The notes under the pieces are model-generated. The model was not told the DNA's origin. It worked only from the letters and a program-made list of their open reading frames with translations, and made no database searches. Below, one piece after another: positions 34,245-44,122 of a stretch of DNA of 64,000 nucleotides (position 1 is its first letter; every line of letters starts with the position of its first letter). Both the position numbers and the translations under genes were made by a program. The DNA comes from Bradyrhizobium sp. SZCCT0231 (lineage in GTDB: Bacteria; Pseudomonadota; Alphaproteobacteria; Rhizobiales; Xanthobacteraceae): assembly GCF_018130245.1 (NCBI RefSeq), contig NZ_JAFCKP010000007.1, positions 124,001 to 188,000 of the forward strand, read 5' to 3'.

Positions 34245-35462
34245 ATGATCGACTGCGTCGAGAACCGGCTCCTGACATCGCGCCGTCGTCTCCTGCTCGG
34301 CGGCGCCTCCTTTGCAGCCTGGGCTTACCTGCCGAAATTCGCCCGCGCGGCCGATGGGCGCGATCCGCGATTGATCGTGGTGATCCTGCGCGGCGCGCTG
34401 GACGGGCTCTCGACCATCGCGCCGATCGGCGACCCCGATTATGCCGGCTTGCACGGATCGATCGCGCTTGCGGCCGACGGCGCGCATCCCGCGATCATGC
34501 TCGACTCGTTCTTCGCCCTGCATCCGGCGATGCCGGAGTTCGCGCGCATGTACAGGGATCGGCATGCCGCGGTGATCCATGCGGTGGCGACGCCCTATCG
34601 CGACCGCTCGCATTTCGACGGCCAGGACGTGCTCGAAAGCGGCTATGCCGGCCCGGGCCGCGTGCAGTCCGGCTGGCTCAACCGCGCGCTGGAAGCGCTG
34701 CCGCGCGGCGAGCGGGTGTCGAGCGGTCTCGCGGTCGGCCCCACCACGCCGCTGGTGCTGCGTGGCAATGCGCCCACCGTCGGCTGGGCGCCGGTGGCGC
34801 TGCCGCAGGCGGATGACGACACCGCGATGCGCCTCGTCGAGCTCTACCGGCACCGCGATCCCGCGTTGGCCTCGGCGCTGTCGCAAGGCCTTCAGCTCGA
34901 CAAGGTCGCGAGTGGCGACGACATGAAAGCGACCCGCGGCAACGCCGTCGCACAGATGCGCCAGGTGGCGCGCGGCGCCGCCAAGCTGATGGCGGCCGAC
35001 GATGGCCCGCGCATCGCCGCGCTCGCCTTCGACGGCTGGGACACGCATGCCAATGAAGGCGGCCCTGTGGGGCGTCTCGCCTTCCTGCTCGGCGGGCTCG
35101 ACGGCGCGCTCGCCGAATTCGAAAGCGGCCTGGGGAATCGCTGGCGCGACACCGTCGCGGTCGTCGCCACGGAATTCGGCCGCACCGCGCGCATCAACGG
35201 CACCGACGGCACCGATCACGGCACGGCTACGGTCGCACTGCTCGCCGGCGGCGCCGTGAAAGGCGGCCGCGTCATCTCGGATTGGCCGGGCCTCAAGCTC
35301 GCGAACCTGTATGAGGGTCGCGACCTCAAGCCGACCACTGACTTGCGCTCCGTGATCAAGGGCGTGCTGCAGGACCAGTTCGGCCTGTCCGATCGTGTGC
35401 TGGCGGAGACGGTGTTTCCGGACAGCGCGAGCGCGCGGCCGGTGAAGGGGCTTGTTACCTAA
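34245..35462 (+). CDS. DUF1501 Tat-exported protein
   Basis: A 405-residue DUF1501 protein with a twin-arginine signal (SRRRLLLGGASFAAWA, then ARA near residue 34), so it is exported folded, probably with a bound metal or cofactor. The family is related to the alkaline phosphatase/sulfatase fold: LIVVILRGALDGLSTIAP near 40-58, the FDGQDVLESGY region, FDGWDTHANEG and VVATEFGRTARING are its typical blocks. Three ATGs stand in a row (34239, 34242, 34245); the last is best spaced from the aggag site. It is coupled to DUF1800. Confidence 0.9.
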   Translation: MIDCVENRLLTSRRRLLLGGASFAAWAYLPKFARAADGRDPRLIVVILRGALDGLSTIAPIGDPDYAGLHGSIALAADGAHPAIMLDSFFALHPAMPEFARMYRDRHAAVIHAVATPYRDRSHFDGQDVLESGYAGPGRVQSGWLNRALEALPRGERVSSGLAVGPTTPLVLRGNAPTVGWAPVALPQADDDTAMRLVELYRHRDPALASALSQGLQLDKVASGDDMKATRGNAVAQMRQVARGAAKLMAADDGPRIAALAFDGWDTHANEGGPVGRLAFLLGGLDGALAEFESGLGNRWRDTVAVVATEFGRTARINGTDGTDHGTATVALLAGGAVKGGRVISDWPGLKLANLYEGRDLKPTTDLRSVIKGVLQDQFGLSDRVLAETVFPDSASARPVKGLVT

Positions 35463-35473
35463 CCCACAGACGC

Positions 35474-35594
35474 TGTCATTCCGGGGCGCGCCTCTTGGCG
35501 CGAGCTATGATGCGCAATTGCGCATCTGAGAATCCATACTCCCGATCGGGGTTATGGATTCCGGGCCTGCGCCTTGCGGCGCATCCCGGAATGA
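35474..35594. repeat. extragenic palindrome family B, copy with interruption
   Basis: gtcattccggggcgcgcc at the left and gcgcatcccggaatgac at the right. In the middle the usual cccggaatccat is broken by ctatgatgcgcaattgcgcat, itself a small palindrome (tgcgcaattgcgca). Confidence 0.7.
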
Positions 35595-35629
35595 CGAGAT
35601 AATGGTGCAACATCAGGAGACACCACCCC

Positions 35630-35953
35630 ATGTACATCGCCATGAACCGCTTCCGCGTCGCCAAGGGCTCCGAAACCGACTTCGAGCAGGTCTGGCTCAC
35701 GCGCGACACCCATCTCGACAAGGTGCCGGGCTTCATCGAATTCCATCTGCTGCGCGGGCCGGAAGCCGAGGACCACACCCTGTACGCCTCGCACACCGTG
35801 TGGGCGAACCACGCGGCCTTCGAGGCCTGGACCAAGTCGGAGGCGTTTCGCGCGGCGCATCACCGGGCGGGCGACAACAAGCCGCTTTATCTTGGCCATC
35901 CCCAGTTCGAAGGCTTCGAGGTGATGCAGACGGTGGGGCGCGGCGCGAAGTGA
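35630..35953 (+). CDS. IsdG-type heme-degrading monooxygenase
   Basis: A 107-residue ABM-fold protein matching IsdG/IsdI heme oxygenases. The catalytic triad of that group (Asn7, Trp66, His76 in Staphylococcus) has counterparts Asn6 (MYIAMNRF), Trp67 (FEAWTKSEAF) and His77 (AAHHRAG) in this protein. Other supporting parts are FIEFHLLRGPE and LYASHTVW. Bradyrhizobium uses two such enzymes, HmuQ and HmuD, to free iron from heme; this may be a third or one of these. No heme transport genes lie nearby. A caggagacacc ribosome site precedes the ATG. Confidence 0.8.
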   Translation: MYIAMNRFRVAKGSETDFEQVWLTRDTHLDKVPGFIEFHLLRGPEAEDHTLYASHTVWANHAAFEAWTKSEAFRAAHHRAGDNKPLYLGHPQFEGFEVMQTVGRGAK

Positions 35954-35958
35954 CGCTG

Positions 35959-36003
35959 CCGCAAAAAAAATGCGGCCCCTGTCAGACGCGGCGACTGACG
36001 GGG
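35959..36003 (-). terminator. rho-independent-like terminator for the leftward GNAT gene
   Basis: Read on the minus strand: arms ccccgtcag and ctgacagggg followed within five bases by a run of eight T. It lies about 120 bases past the GNAT stop. The same T-run is framed by ccgc and gcgg. On the plus strand no T-run follows, so it would not stop the IsdG-type gene. Confidence 0.6.
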
Positions 36004-36121
36004 ACCGCTTGGGGCGCTTGATCGGTGACGGGGGCCTGACCAGACGCAAGGCCAGCGTAGCCTTGCTATGTAACGCGCGGGTGACAGGCGGAGTTATCCA
36101 CAGGACTCCAGGGCGCAGGAC

Positions 36122-36580
36122 TCAGAAGATCTTGCGATAGACGATGAAGCCGGATCGCTCCGCGACCTTGTCGTACAGGCGCTGCGCCGTGAGGTTGGTC
36201 TCGTGCGTCTGCCAATAGACGCGCGGCGATCCCGCGAGCCTTGCCCGCTCATAGACGCCATGGATCAGCGCCGAGGCGACGCCCTTGCCGCGCGCGGCCT
36301 CGAGCGTGAACAGGTCCTGCAGATAGCAGGACGGCTCGATCGCGGTGGTGCTGCGATGGAAGAGATAATGCGTCAGGCCGAGCAAGCGGCCGCCGCAGTC
36401 CTCGGCGACCAGCGCGTGCATCGGCTCATAGGCGTCGAAGAGGCGCTGCCACGTCATGCGCGTGATCTCGGGCGCGAGCGCGGTCGGACCGGAGCGACCG
36501 TAGAAGGCGTTGTAGCCGTCCCACAGCGGCAGCCATTGATCGTAATCCTGCCTGGTGACGGCGCGAATGGTGAGGGACAT
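36122..36580 (-). CDS. GNAT-family N-acetyltransferase
   Basis: A 152-residue GNAT acetyltransferase. Starts MSLTIRAVTRQDYDQWLPLW; acetyl-CoA motif A is in QDLFTLEAARGKGVASALIHG with the RGKGVAS pyrophosphate loop near residues 97-103, and motif B follows in YWQTHETNLTAQRLYDKV. The substrate cannot be deduced. The ATG at 36580 is chosen since the upstream part up to 36643 lacks homology. It is leftward, downstream of the membrane PAS gene by 86 bases. Confidence 0.88.
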   Translation of the reverse strand: MSLTIRAVTRQDYDQWLPLWDGYNAFYGRSGPTALAPEITRMTWQRLFDAYEPMHALVAEDCGGRLLGLTHYLFHRSTTAIEPSCYLQDLFTLEAARGKGVASALIHGVYERARLAGSPRVYWQTHETNLTAQRLYDKVAERSGFIVYRKIF

Positions 36581-36666
36581 GTGAATTTCCGCGATCTCGG
36601 AGGTGCGCGACGAAGAGATGTCCTTCATACGTGATGATCGCATTGCCGATCAATCGCGCACTCGCG

Positions 36667-37479
36667 TCACTCCGCAACGCGCAAGTACCGCATCAGCTTG
36701 CGGCTGGTCGGGTCGCGCAGGGAGCGGTAGTAGTCGGCGCGCGACGGCGCATCGGTGTGGCGCACGAGGTCGGTCACCGGGGTGTAGCTCAGCATGCGTC
36801 CACCGTCGGGCAGCGCGGCGCAGACGAAGCGCAGCACCTCGCCGTTGCGCAATTTGATGTTGATCGGCGTGGCATCGCCGACCCGCACCATCTCCATGCG
36901 CTGCGCGATGAAGGTGCCGAGCTCGTCCTCCGGCAGCTCGAACGCGCCGGTGTCGCGGCCGTGATACATCAGCGCGATGAAGGGCGGCTTGCCGTCGGCG
37001 ATCTCGTCCGGCACCGCAAAATAATCGCGGAAGGCGCGGTTGATGAATTCGGCCCGGGTCTCGGCATCGAGCAGCACGATGCCGATATCGACCTGGTCGA
37101 GCGCGGCCGACAGCCGCGCGGCCGTGGCGTGGCTCCGGCGCTCGGCCGCGAACGTGCCGAGCAGCCGCTCGCGCATCAGGCCGGTGATGCCGGCGGTGCC
37201 GGCAGCCGTGATGGCCAGGAGGCCGAGCCGGACCAGATCGGCGGGGCCATAGCCGGACACGCCGTGGCGGTTGAGGAAGAACAGCGCCGCGCCGATCACC
37301 GCGACGACCGCGGTCGTCATGGCGGCGGCGAGACCCGCGAGCGCGCCGGCGAGAGCCACGATGCAGACCAACAGCGGCGCGGGCGAAGGAGTGGGGATGA
37401 TGCGGTCGAACAGCATGGCCAGCAGCAGGGCTGCTGCCGTCAGCGCCGGACCGGAGATCGCACGCCATCCGAACCGCAT
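36667..37479 (-). CDS. membrane PAS-domain protein without output domain
   Basis: A 270-residue protein with an N-terminal membrane part (three to four helices within about 8-100, including LTAAALLLAMLF, LLVCIVALAGALAGLAAAM and LVRLGLLAITAAGTAG). A PAS domain of the PAS_7 type at about 128-245 follows (LSAALDQVDIGIVLLDAETR, AEFINRAFRDYFAVP). No kinase, cyclase or DNA-binding part follows; the protein ends TSRKLMRYLRVAE. Such proteins may modulate another regulator. The ATG at 37479 is preceded by gaaggagcgagac. Two small membrane genes lie upstream on the same strand. Confidence 0.8.
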   Translation of the reverse strand: MRFGWRAISGPALTAAALLLAMLFDRIIPTPSPAPLLVCIVALAGALAGLAAAMTTAVVAVIGAALFFLNRHGVSGYGPADLVRLGLLAITAAGTAGITGLMRERLLGTFAAERRSHATAARLSAALDQVDIGIVLLDAETRAEFINRAFRDYFAVPDEIADGKPPFIALMYHGRDTGAFELPEDELGTFIAQRMEMVRVGDATPINIKLRNGEVLRFVCAALPDGGRMLSYTPVTDLVRHTDAPSRADYYRSLRDPTSRKLMRYLRVAE

Positions 37480-37607
37480 GGACCAGTCTCGCTCCTTCCG
37501 AACGAGGTAACGCCGCCACACTGACTGATTGTTGCGCCACAGCGATACAGTTTCGCGCGGCGTGATTAAGGCGCGCTTGCGTGCAAGCGTAGGGTTTTCG
37601 GATGATT

Positions 37608-37766
37608 TTAGACCATGTGTGCGTGCTTGACGTGCTGTTGCAGCGTCGGCGCATTCAGCGTCGACGTCCCCGCGCCCTTGCGCGTGCCGACGATGATCAA
37701 CAGCGACGCCGCGACCAGGATGGCCGCCGTCAGGGTAATTGCAACGACTACCACAGGTGATTTCAT
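37608..37766 (-). CDS. small single-helix membrane protein
   Basis: A 52-residue frame: MKSPVVVVAITLTAAILVAA forms one transmembrane helix, then TRKGAGTSTLNAPTLQQHV and a His-rich end (KHAHMV). The ATG at 37766 has gcgacgggacgtcg upstream. The next upstream gene, 37840-38016, is a similar small membrane protein on the same strand with a 73-base gap, so they look like an operon. Not recognised. Confidence 0.6.
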   Translation of the reverse strand: MKSPVVVVAITLTAAILVAASLLIIVGTRKGAGTSTLNAPTLQQHVKHAHMV

Positions 37767-37839
37767 CGACGTCCCGTCGCGATGCCGGTCGGCGCGGGCC
37801 GCGTGGCGCCCTGAAGGCTGGTCCAGGATGAAACGGGAA

Positions 37840-38016
37840 TCAGACCGGCAGGCCCATCGCCATGGTCGCCTTGGTCGACAGCACCGTCAGGGTGACGATC
37901 AGGCACAGCGAGAGTGCGGCGACGGCGAGCGAGGCCGCGACCGCATGGGTGAGCCGGGAAGACGCGACGGTAGCGGATTGGCTCTGAAAGCCGGCCGTGC
38001 CGGACGCCCGCATCAT
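37840..38016 (-). CDS. small single-helix membrane protein
   Basis: A 58-residue frame starting MMRASGTAGFQSQ with a helix around residues 25-47 (HAVAASLAVAALSLCLIVTL) and a tail STKATMAMGLPV. A gttgaaggattta ribosome site stands before the ATGATG at 38016/38013. It is followed by the 52-residue membrane gene on the same strand. The pair's codon use is typical of local genes. Confidence 0.6.
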   Translation of the reverse strand: MMRASGTAGFQSQSATVASSRLTHAVAASLAVAALSLCLIVTLTVLSTKATMAMGLPV

Positions 38017-38170
38017 GGTCTAAATCCTTCAACACGCGAGCGAATCACCCGCGACTTTCCGAAATTTCCCAGTTTCAACCGGCAATATTGCGGCGGCCGT
38101 AGCGCTGAAAGTGGCGGGATTGCGGCAAGGACGGCCCTTATGCCCGCTATTCGCCGGAGCCGTCGCGCTG

Positions 38171-38821
38171 TCAGGCGCCCGCTGCGATGCTGGCGGGGTC
38201 GTCGATGTCGACCGGGCGCCAGTCCATCGTCACGAAGCCGGGCGCGGCTTCGACGCGCTTCAGCCAGTCCCGGATCGCCGGGAAGGTCGACAGGTCGAAG
38301 TCGCAGCGATCGGCGAGGTGGGTGTAGCCGTACAGCGCGATGTCGGCGACCGTGAGCTGGCGGGCGGCGAAATAGCAATTGGTCTTGAGGTGGTTCTCCA
38401 TCACCTGGAGCGCGCCATAGCCGCGCTCCATCCAGTCCTCCAGCGAATGAGTCTGGAGGTCGCGGCCGCCCTTGACCAGCGACAGCCAGAAATAAGCGGC
38501 GCCGATATTCGGCTCGAGCGCGTGCTGCTCGAAGAACATCCATTGCAGCGCCTCGGCGCGGTCGATGCGATTCTCCGGTGCGAGCGGCGTGCCGACGGCG
38601 ACGTACCAGAGGATGGCGTTGGACTCGGCGAGATAGCGGTCCCCGCCGACCTCGAGCAGCGGCACCTGCCCCGACGGGTTCTTGCTCAGAAAGTCCGGCG
38701 TGCGGCTCTCGCCGCGCAGAATGTCCACCTCCACCGCTTCGTAAGGCAGGTTGAGCAGCGCCAGCGCAAGGCGGACCTTGTAGCTGTTGCCCGAGCGTTG
38801 CATCGAATAGAGCTTGTACAT
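38171..38821 (-). CDS. glutathione S-transferase family protein
   Basis: A 216-residue GST: thioredoxin-like part YKLYSMQRSGNSYKVRLALAL, then FLSKNPSGQVPLLEVGGDRYLAESNAILWYVA with the cis-Pro and the ES pair that holds glutathione. The helical domain begins about residue 88 with EALQWMFFEQHALEPNIGAAYF and ends in VADIALYGYTHLADRC. Related in sequence pattern to the GST at 60346 (SGNCLKVKW, GAGQVPTVE, AQSNAIIRYLA). The ATG at 38821 gives the standard N-terminus. Confidence 0.9.
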   Translation of the reverse strand: MYKLYSMQRSGNSYKVRLALALLNLPYEAVEVDILRGESRTPDFLSKNPSGQVPLLEVGGDRYLAESNAILWYVAVGTPLAPENRIDRAEALQWMFFEQHALEPNIGAAYFWLSLVKGGRDLQTHSLEDWMERGYGALQVMENHLKTNCYFAARQLTVADIALYGYTHLADRCDFDLSTFPAIRDWLKRVEAAPGFVTMDWRPVDIDDPASIAAGA

Positions 38822-40671
<1,850 letters not shown>

Positions 40672-40694
40672 GGCTCTGTTGCGACAAGACATCG

Positions 40695-40726
40695 AAAAGG
40701 CCCGCCTCTGGCGGGCCTTTTTAATT
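40695..40726 (+). terminator. rho-independent terminator
   Basis: aaaggcccgcc and ggcgggccttt arms, with a tct loop, followed by ttttaatt. It lies 24 bases past the aminotransferase stop. Strong GC stem with T-run. Confidence 0.9.
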
Positions 40727-40846
40727 GTTTGCACGCTTATCCTCGTGCGCGATCTGGCACCACCACGGCCGTTGTGGCATAGACCATCACGCAACACGGG
40801 TGGGGCGCCTTCTCTGCTCGCATCATACTTATCGCCGGAGACATTC

Positions 40847-41326
40847 ATGCGCCGTTCGTTCATCTTCGCCGGGCTCGCCGTCGCCAGCCTCGTTGCTTCG
40901 GTCGTCAGCGGCAGCGCGCAGCAGCGGGTGGCGCGGGTCGGTGTGCTCGAATGCCGCGGCGGCGCCAGTGTCGGCTTCATCGTGGGATCGGTGACCCATC
41001 TCGGCTGCGTGCTGCGCGCTGACGGCTTGCCCGACGACCGCTACGTCGCAACCATCCGCAAGGTCGGTCTCGACATCGGCATCACCCAGGAAACGGCTTT
41101 GGCCTGGGGCGTGTTCGCACCGGTCGACCGGCTCGGCCCGGGCGACCTCTCCGGCAATTACGCGGGCGCGCAGGGCAGCGCCTCGGTCGGCGTCGGCCTC
41201 GGCGGCAACGTGCTGGTCGGCGGCTCCAACAACTCGATCGCGCTCCAGCCGCTCAGCGTGCAGGGCCAGGTCGGCCTCAACATCGCCGCAGGCCTCGAAA
41301 GCCTGGAACTGCGCCCGGGGCGTTAG
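40847..41326 (+). CDS. DUF992 exported protein
   Basis: A 159-residue periplasmic protein with a signal peptide (FIFAGLAVASLVASVVSGSA, cut after SA near residue 24) followed by the DUF992 pattern: RVGVLECRGGASVGFIVGS with a Cys, HLGCVLRADG, then GITQETALAWGVFAP and a glycine-rich end (GNYAGAQGSASVGVGLGGN). Common in rhizobia, role unknown. The ATG at 40847 is chosen for the signal peptide. Its stop overlaps the stop of the convergent SGNH gene by a few bases. Confidence 0.85.
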   Translation: MRRSFIFAGLAVASLVASVVSGSAQQRVARVGVLECRGGASVGFIVGSVTHLGCVLRADGLPDDRYVATIRKVGLDIGITQETALAWGVFAPVDRLGPGDLSGNYAGAQGSASVGVGLGGNVLVGGSNNSIALQPLSVQGQVGLNIAAGLESLELRPGR

Positions 41327-42483
41327 TTCGCGGGCCATTTGTCTCGGTAGGCCTCTAGCCGAGTAGCGTGTTTCAGTCTTTCCTCAAGGTCGTGAGCATC
41401 GATTTCTGGAAACAGAGCGCGAAATCTCTTTTCGGTTAGCATCGAAAGCAGCATCCTGATGTAAGCTGGTTCGCTCGGATGGCAGGGATCGGCAAATTCA
41501 TCCGGCCGGCCACCGAAACTCTCCAGTCTGCTGAAGTCAAAATAGAGCACGCCCTGGTTTCGGATCCATTCCTGCGTTTCTGCCGATCGGAACTGTCGCC
41601 ACGCCCCGTAGTGTGATGATCGCTCTATGGCGTCGCGCACCTTGGGAATGTAAGGCATGGTCACCCCGACCAGCGCGATACCTTTCTGTCTTGCCAACTC
41701 GGTGAAGCGTTCGAAGTCCCGGAGAATAGAGCTGTCGAGACGCTGGGCGGGAACGAGAGGCCATTGCTTTCCTGCCTCGATTGCAGAAACGCTGTCCGTT
41801 CCGTCGTCGAACGTGCGAGATCCGTAATTGTAGGATCCGTCAAGACGAAATCCAGAGCCGGTCCGTATCGCCGATAGACCCAATGCGGGGGTGCCATCGT
41901 AAGAGGGCCAGGGAAATCTGCGGGTGCGCACCAGATCCTCGAATACGCCGAGAATAATGCCGATCTGTTCAGGTGTCGCCCAGCCGCCTATTTCGCTGCG
42001 GGATTGAGATGAGTAGGTTGTCTCGAATGTAGGAACGAAGGGAAAATAGTCGATCGAGAAGATAATAACGCGGGGGCTGAAGTCGCCGAATTCCTCGAGC
42101 ATGCGAGCGAAGTCACGGACCACAAAAACCGCATTCGCAGCATTATAAAACCTTGTGGGATGAAACATGGCGCTACGCCACTGATTTGCGCGTGAGGATC
42201 CCATCGCCACCACCTCCGGTTTTCTCTGGAGAACCGCATCTACCTTCAGCCGGTATGAATGATCCGACAGCTTGGGAAGGTATATGAATGACGCTCCATG
42301 GGCCTGCAGCCACGCGACGGTGCTGACGGGCAGCAGTTCGCCGCACAGAAGGGGGATTCCGAGTCCTGGAACTGCGATCATCGCCAGGGGCAGCAGAAAC
42401 ATACCCAGCCGCAGGAGGAATCGTCTGGCCGGGTGAGTGCCGGTGAACGGGCTAGAACTTGAAATAAATGAACTGCTGGACAT
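41323..42483 (-). CDS. membrane-anchored SGNH-like protein (DltD/AlgJ-like role)
   Basis: A 386-residue protein with one N-terminal transmembrane helix (about 23-47, LLRLGMFLLPLAMIAVPGLG), so the rest faces the periplasm. The soluble domain has VVAMGSSRANQW with the likely nucleophile Ser96/97 and FADPCHPSE with Asp332 and His335. This is the Ser and Asp-x-x-His layout of SGNH esterases and of DltD and AlgJ/AlgX-type partners of MBOAT proteins. It overlaps the MBOAT gene by 32 bases and is last of a five-gene operon. G+C is lower than the flanks. Inferred role: final acyl transfer to, or removal from, an envelope polymer. Confidence 0.75.
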   Translation of the reverse strand: MSSSSFISSSSPFTGTHPARRFLLRLGMFLLPLAMIAVPGLGIPLLCGELLPVSTVAWLQAHGASFIYLPKLSDHSYRLKVDAVLQRKPEVVAMGSSRANQWRSAMFHPTRFYNAANAVFVVRDFARMLEEFGDFSPRVIIFSIDYFPFVPTFETTYSSQSRSEIGGWATPEQIGIILGVFEDLVRTRRFPWPSYDGTPALGLSAIRTGSGFRLDGSYNYGSRTFDDGTDSVSAIEAGKQWPLVPAQRLDSSILRDFERFTELARQKGIALVGVTMPYIPKVRDAIERSSHYGAWRQFRSAETQEWIRNQGVLYFDFSRLESFGGRPDEFADPCHPSEPAYIRMLLSMLTEKRFRALFPEIDAHDLEERLKHATRLEAYRDKWPAN

Positions 42484-43879
42484 TCGAAGATGCTTGTGAA
42501 ACGTGCTGGATCATTGCGGAGACGATGCATGCGACGGCGGCGTAGTAGCCTGACCAGCGGAGCCAGACCGGGAAGGGCTTGGCGTCCTTGGCCCATGTGA
42601 CCAGGAGGTCGTATGCGATGACTGCCGCGATTGCTATCAGAGGCTTCGTCAGCGCGACCGTTCGGACGCCCTCGGCTCCGGTGAAGAGAGCCTTGTAGAT
42701 CCAAAGCGCTTCTCGCAGGCCGCTGGCGCGAAACAGGATGAACGTCAGGGTGACGATGAGGAACGTCGTCGTGGCGCGCAGCACCAGCAACACCGGACGC
42801 GGAACGCGGGATCGCCAGAACCGATCGCGCCGGGCGAAGGTGAGCGTCGAAAAGGCGACGAGGGCGCCGTGGATCAAGCCGAAAACGGCGAAGTTGAAGC
42901 CGGCGCCGTGCCAGATGCCGACCAGAACGAACGTAAAGACCAGTGCGCCAGCAAGACCATACTTCCCCCAACGCCTCGCCTGGAACTGCAATGGCATGAA
43001 AACATAGTCGCGAAACCAGGAGGACAGGCTGATGTGCCAGCGCCGCCAGTAGTCGGGCAGATTCTGGCTAAGCCAGGGTTGCATGAAATTGATCGTGAGT
43101 TCGATACCCAGCAGGCGAGCACTTCCGATCGCGATCAACGAGTAGCCGGCAAAATCTGCGTAGACCTGAAATGAAAAATAGATGGTGGCGAGCGCCAGGT
43201 CGACGGCCCCGTGATTACGGGGCGCCGAATAGACGGCGTCAACATAAGGTGCCAGTGTATCGGCGACGACGATCTTGAGGAACAGGCCGGTGAGGATGGC
43301 GCGCAGGCCGGTAACCGCGCGTTCGTAGTTGAACACGCCGAGATTTCCGAGTTGCGGCAGCAAGTGCCGGGCGCGCTCGATCGGACCGGCGGTCAGATGC
43401 GGGAAGAAAAACATCACTGCGCCGAATCGGATCGCGTTCCTTTCGGCCGGCTGGCTTCCGACAAAAACGTCAATGACGTATCCGGCTGCGAGAAACGAAT
43501 AGAACGAGATGCCGATCGGCAGGATGATGTTGGCCATCGTCGACCATCGGACCGCCAGATCGCCGTCGGGTGGCAGCAGGTGATAGGCGGTTGCTGCGTA
43601 CTTGAAGAACAGCAGCGGCAGGAGGGTCGCCGTCAGGAGCGCCGCAAACAGCATACCCCGCGCCCGGCCCTCGGGCACGCGAGACAGGACGAGTCCGGAA
43701 AAATAGGCCAGCGTGGCGACTGCGACCAGCACGTACCACGTGCCAGGATTGAGGCTGACATAGAAGAGCAGGCTGATGAAGGCCGTCGCGAGCAGGCGTG
43801 GCGCGCCCTGCGGAATGGCGTGCACGATCAGCGTCACAATTCCAAGAACCAGCAGGTAACGCAGATCGCTGAACGCCAT
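42452..43879 (-). CDS. MBOAT-family O-acyltransferase
   Basis: A 475-residue integral membrane protein of the MBOAT group (AlgI, DltB), with about 11 hydrophobic helices. Signatures: FFFPHLTAGPIERA near 157-170, YWRRWHISLSSWFRDYVFMP near 278-295 with His282, and the catalytic His324 in LVGIWHGAGFNF with a second His337. Such proteins move an acyl group across the membrane to a surface polymer. It starts 3 bases after the acyl carrier protein gene, so the donor is probably carrier-bound, as in DltB/DltC, and not acetyl-CoA. The SGNH gene follows. Confidence 0.9.
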   Translation of the reverse strand: MAFSDLRYLLVLGIVTLIVHAIPQGAPRLLATAFISLLFYVSLNPGTWYVLVAVATLAYFSGLVLSRVPEGRARGMLFAALLTATLLPLLFFKYAATAYHLLPPDGDLAVRWSTMANIILPIGISFYSFLAAGYVIDVFVGSQPAERNAIRFGAVMFFFPHLTAGPIERARHLLPQLGNLGVFNYERAVTGLRAILTGLFLKIVVADTLAPYVDAVYSAPRNHGAVDLALATIYFSFQVYADFAGYSLIAIGSARLLGIELTINFMQPWLSQNLPDYWRRWHISLSSWFRDYVFMPLQFQARRWGKYGLAGALVFTFVLVGIWHGAGFNFAVFGLIHGALVAFSTLTFARRDRFWRSRVPRPVLLVLRATTTFLIVTLTFILFRASGLREALWIYKALFTGAEGVRTVALTKPLIAIAAVIAYDLLVTWAKDAKPFPVWLRWSGYYAAVACIVSAMIQHVSQASSNVQQFIYFKF

Positions 43880-43882
43880 TGG

Positions 43883-44122
43883 CTACGCCGGGAGCTTCCC
43901 GCGCAAGCTGTCCATCATCTCGCCGACGTTCTGGAAGCCCATCACCTCGCGGGTGCTGAACTTCACCTTGAAGGTTTCCTCGAGCGTCATGATCAGGGTG
44001 ATGTGATTCAGCGAATCCCAACCCACGACGTGCTTTGCCTGCATCTCACGATAGATGTTCAAGTCCGGATTGTCGAACACCTCGCGGAAGACGTTCTGTA
44101 CGCGTGTTTCAAAATTGCTCAT
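43883..44122 (-). CDS. acyl carrier protein
   Basis: A 79-residue carrier protein with the phosphopantetheine site GWDSLNHITLIM, Ser37 being the attachment residue. The first helix VQNVFREVFDNPDL and last helix VGEMMDSLRGKL fit the four-helix fold. It is too specialised in sequence to be the housekeeping AcpP. It lies between the FkbH-type gene (one-base TAATG overlap) and the MBOAT gene (3-base gap), so it likely receives the group loaded by FkbH and presents it to the MBOAT. Confidence 0.9.
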   Translation of the reverse strand: MSNFETRVQNVFREVFDNPDLNIYREMQAKHVVGWDSLNHITLIMTLEETFKVKFSTREVMGFQNVGEMMDSLRGKLPA

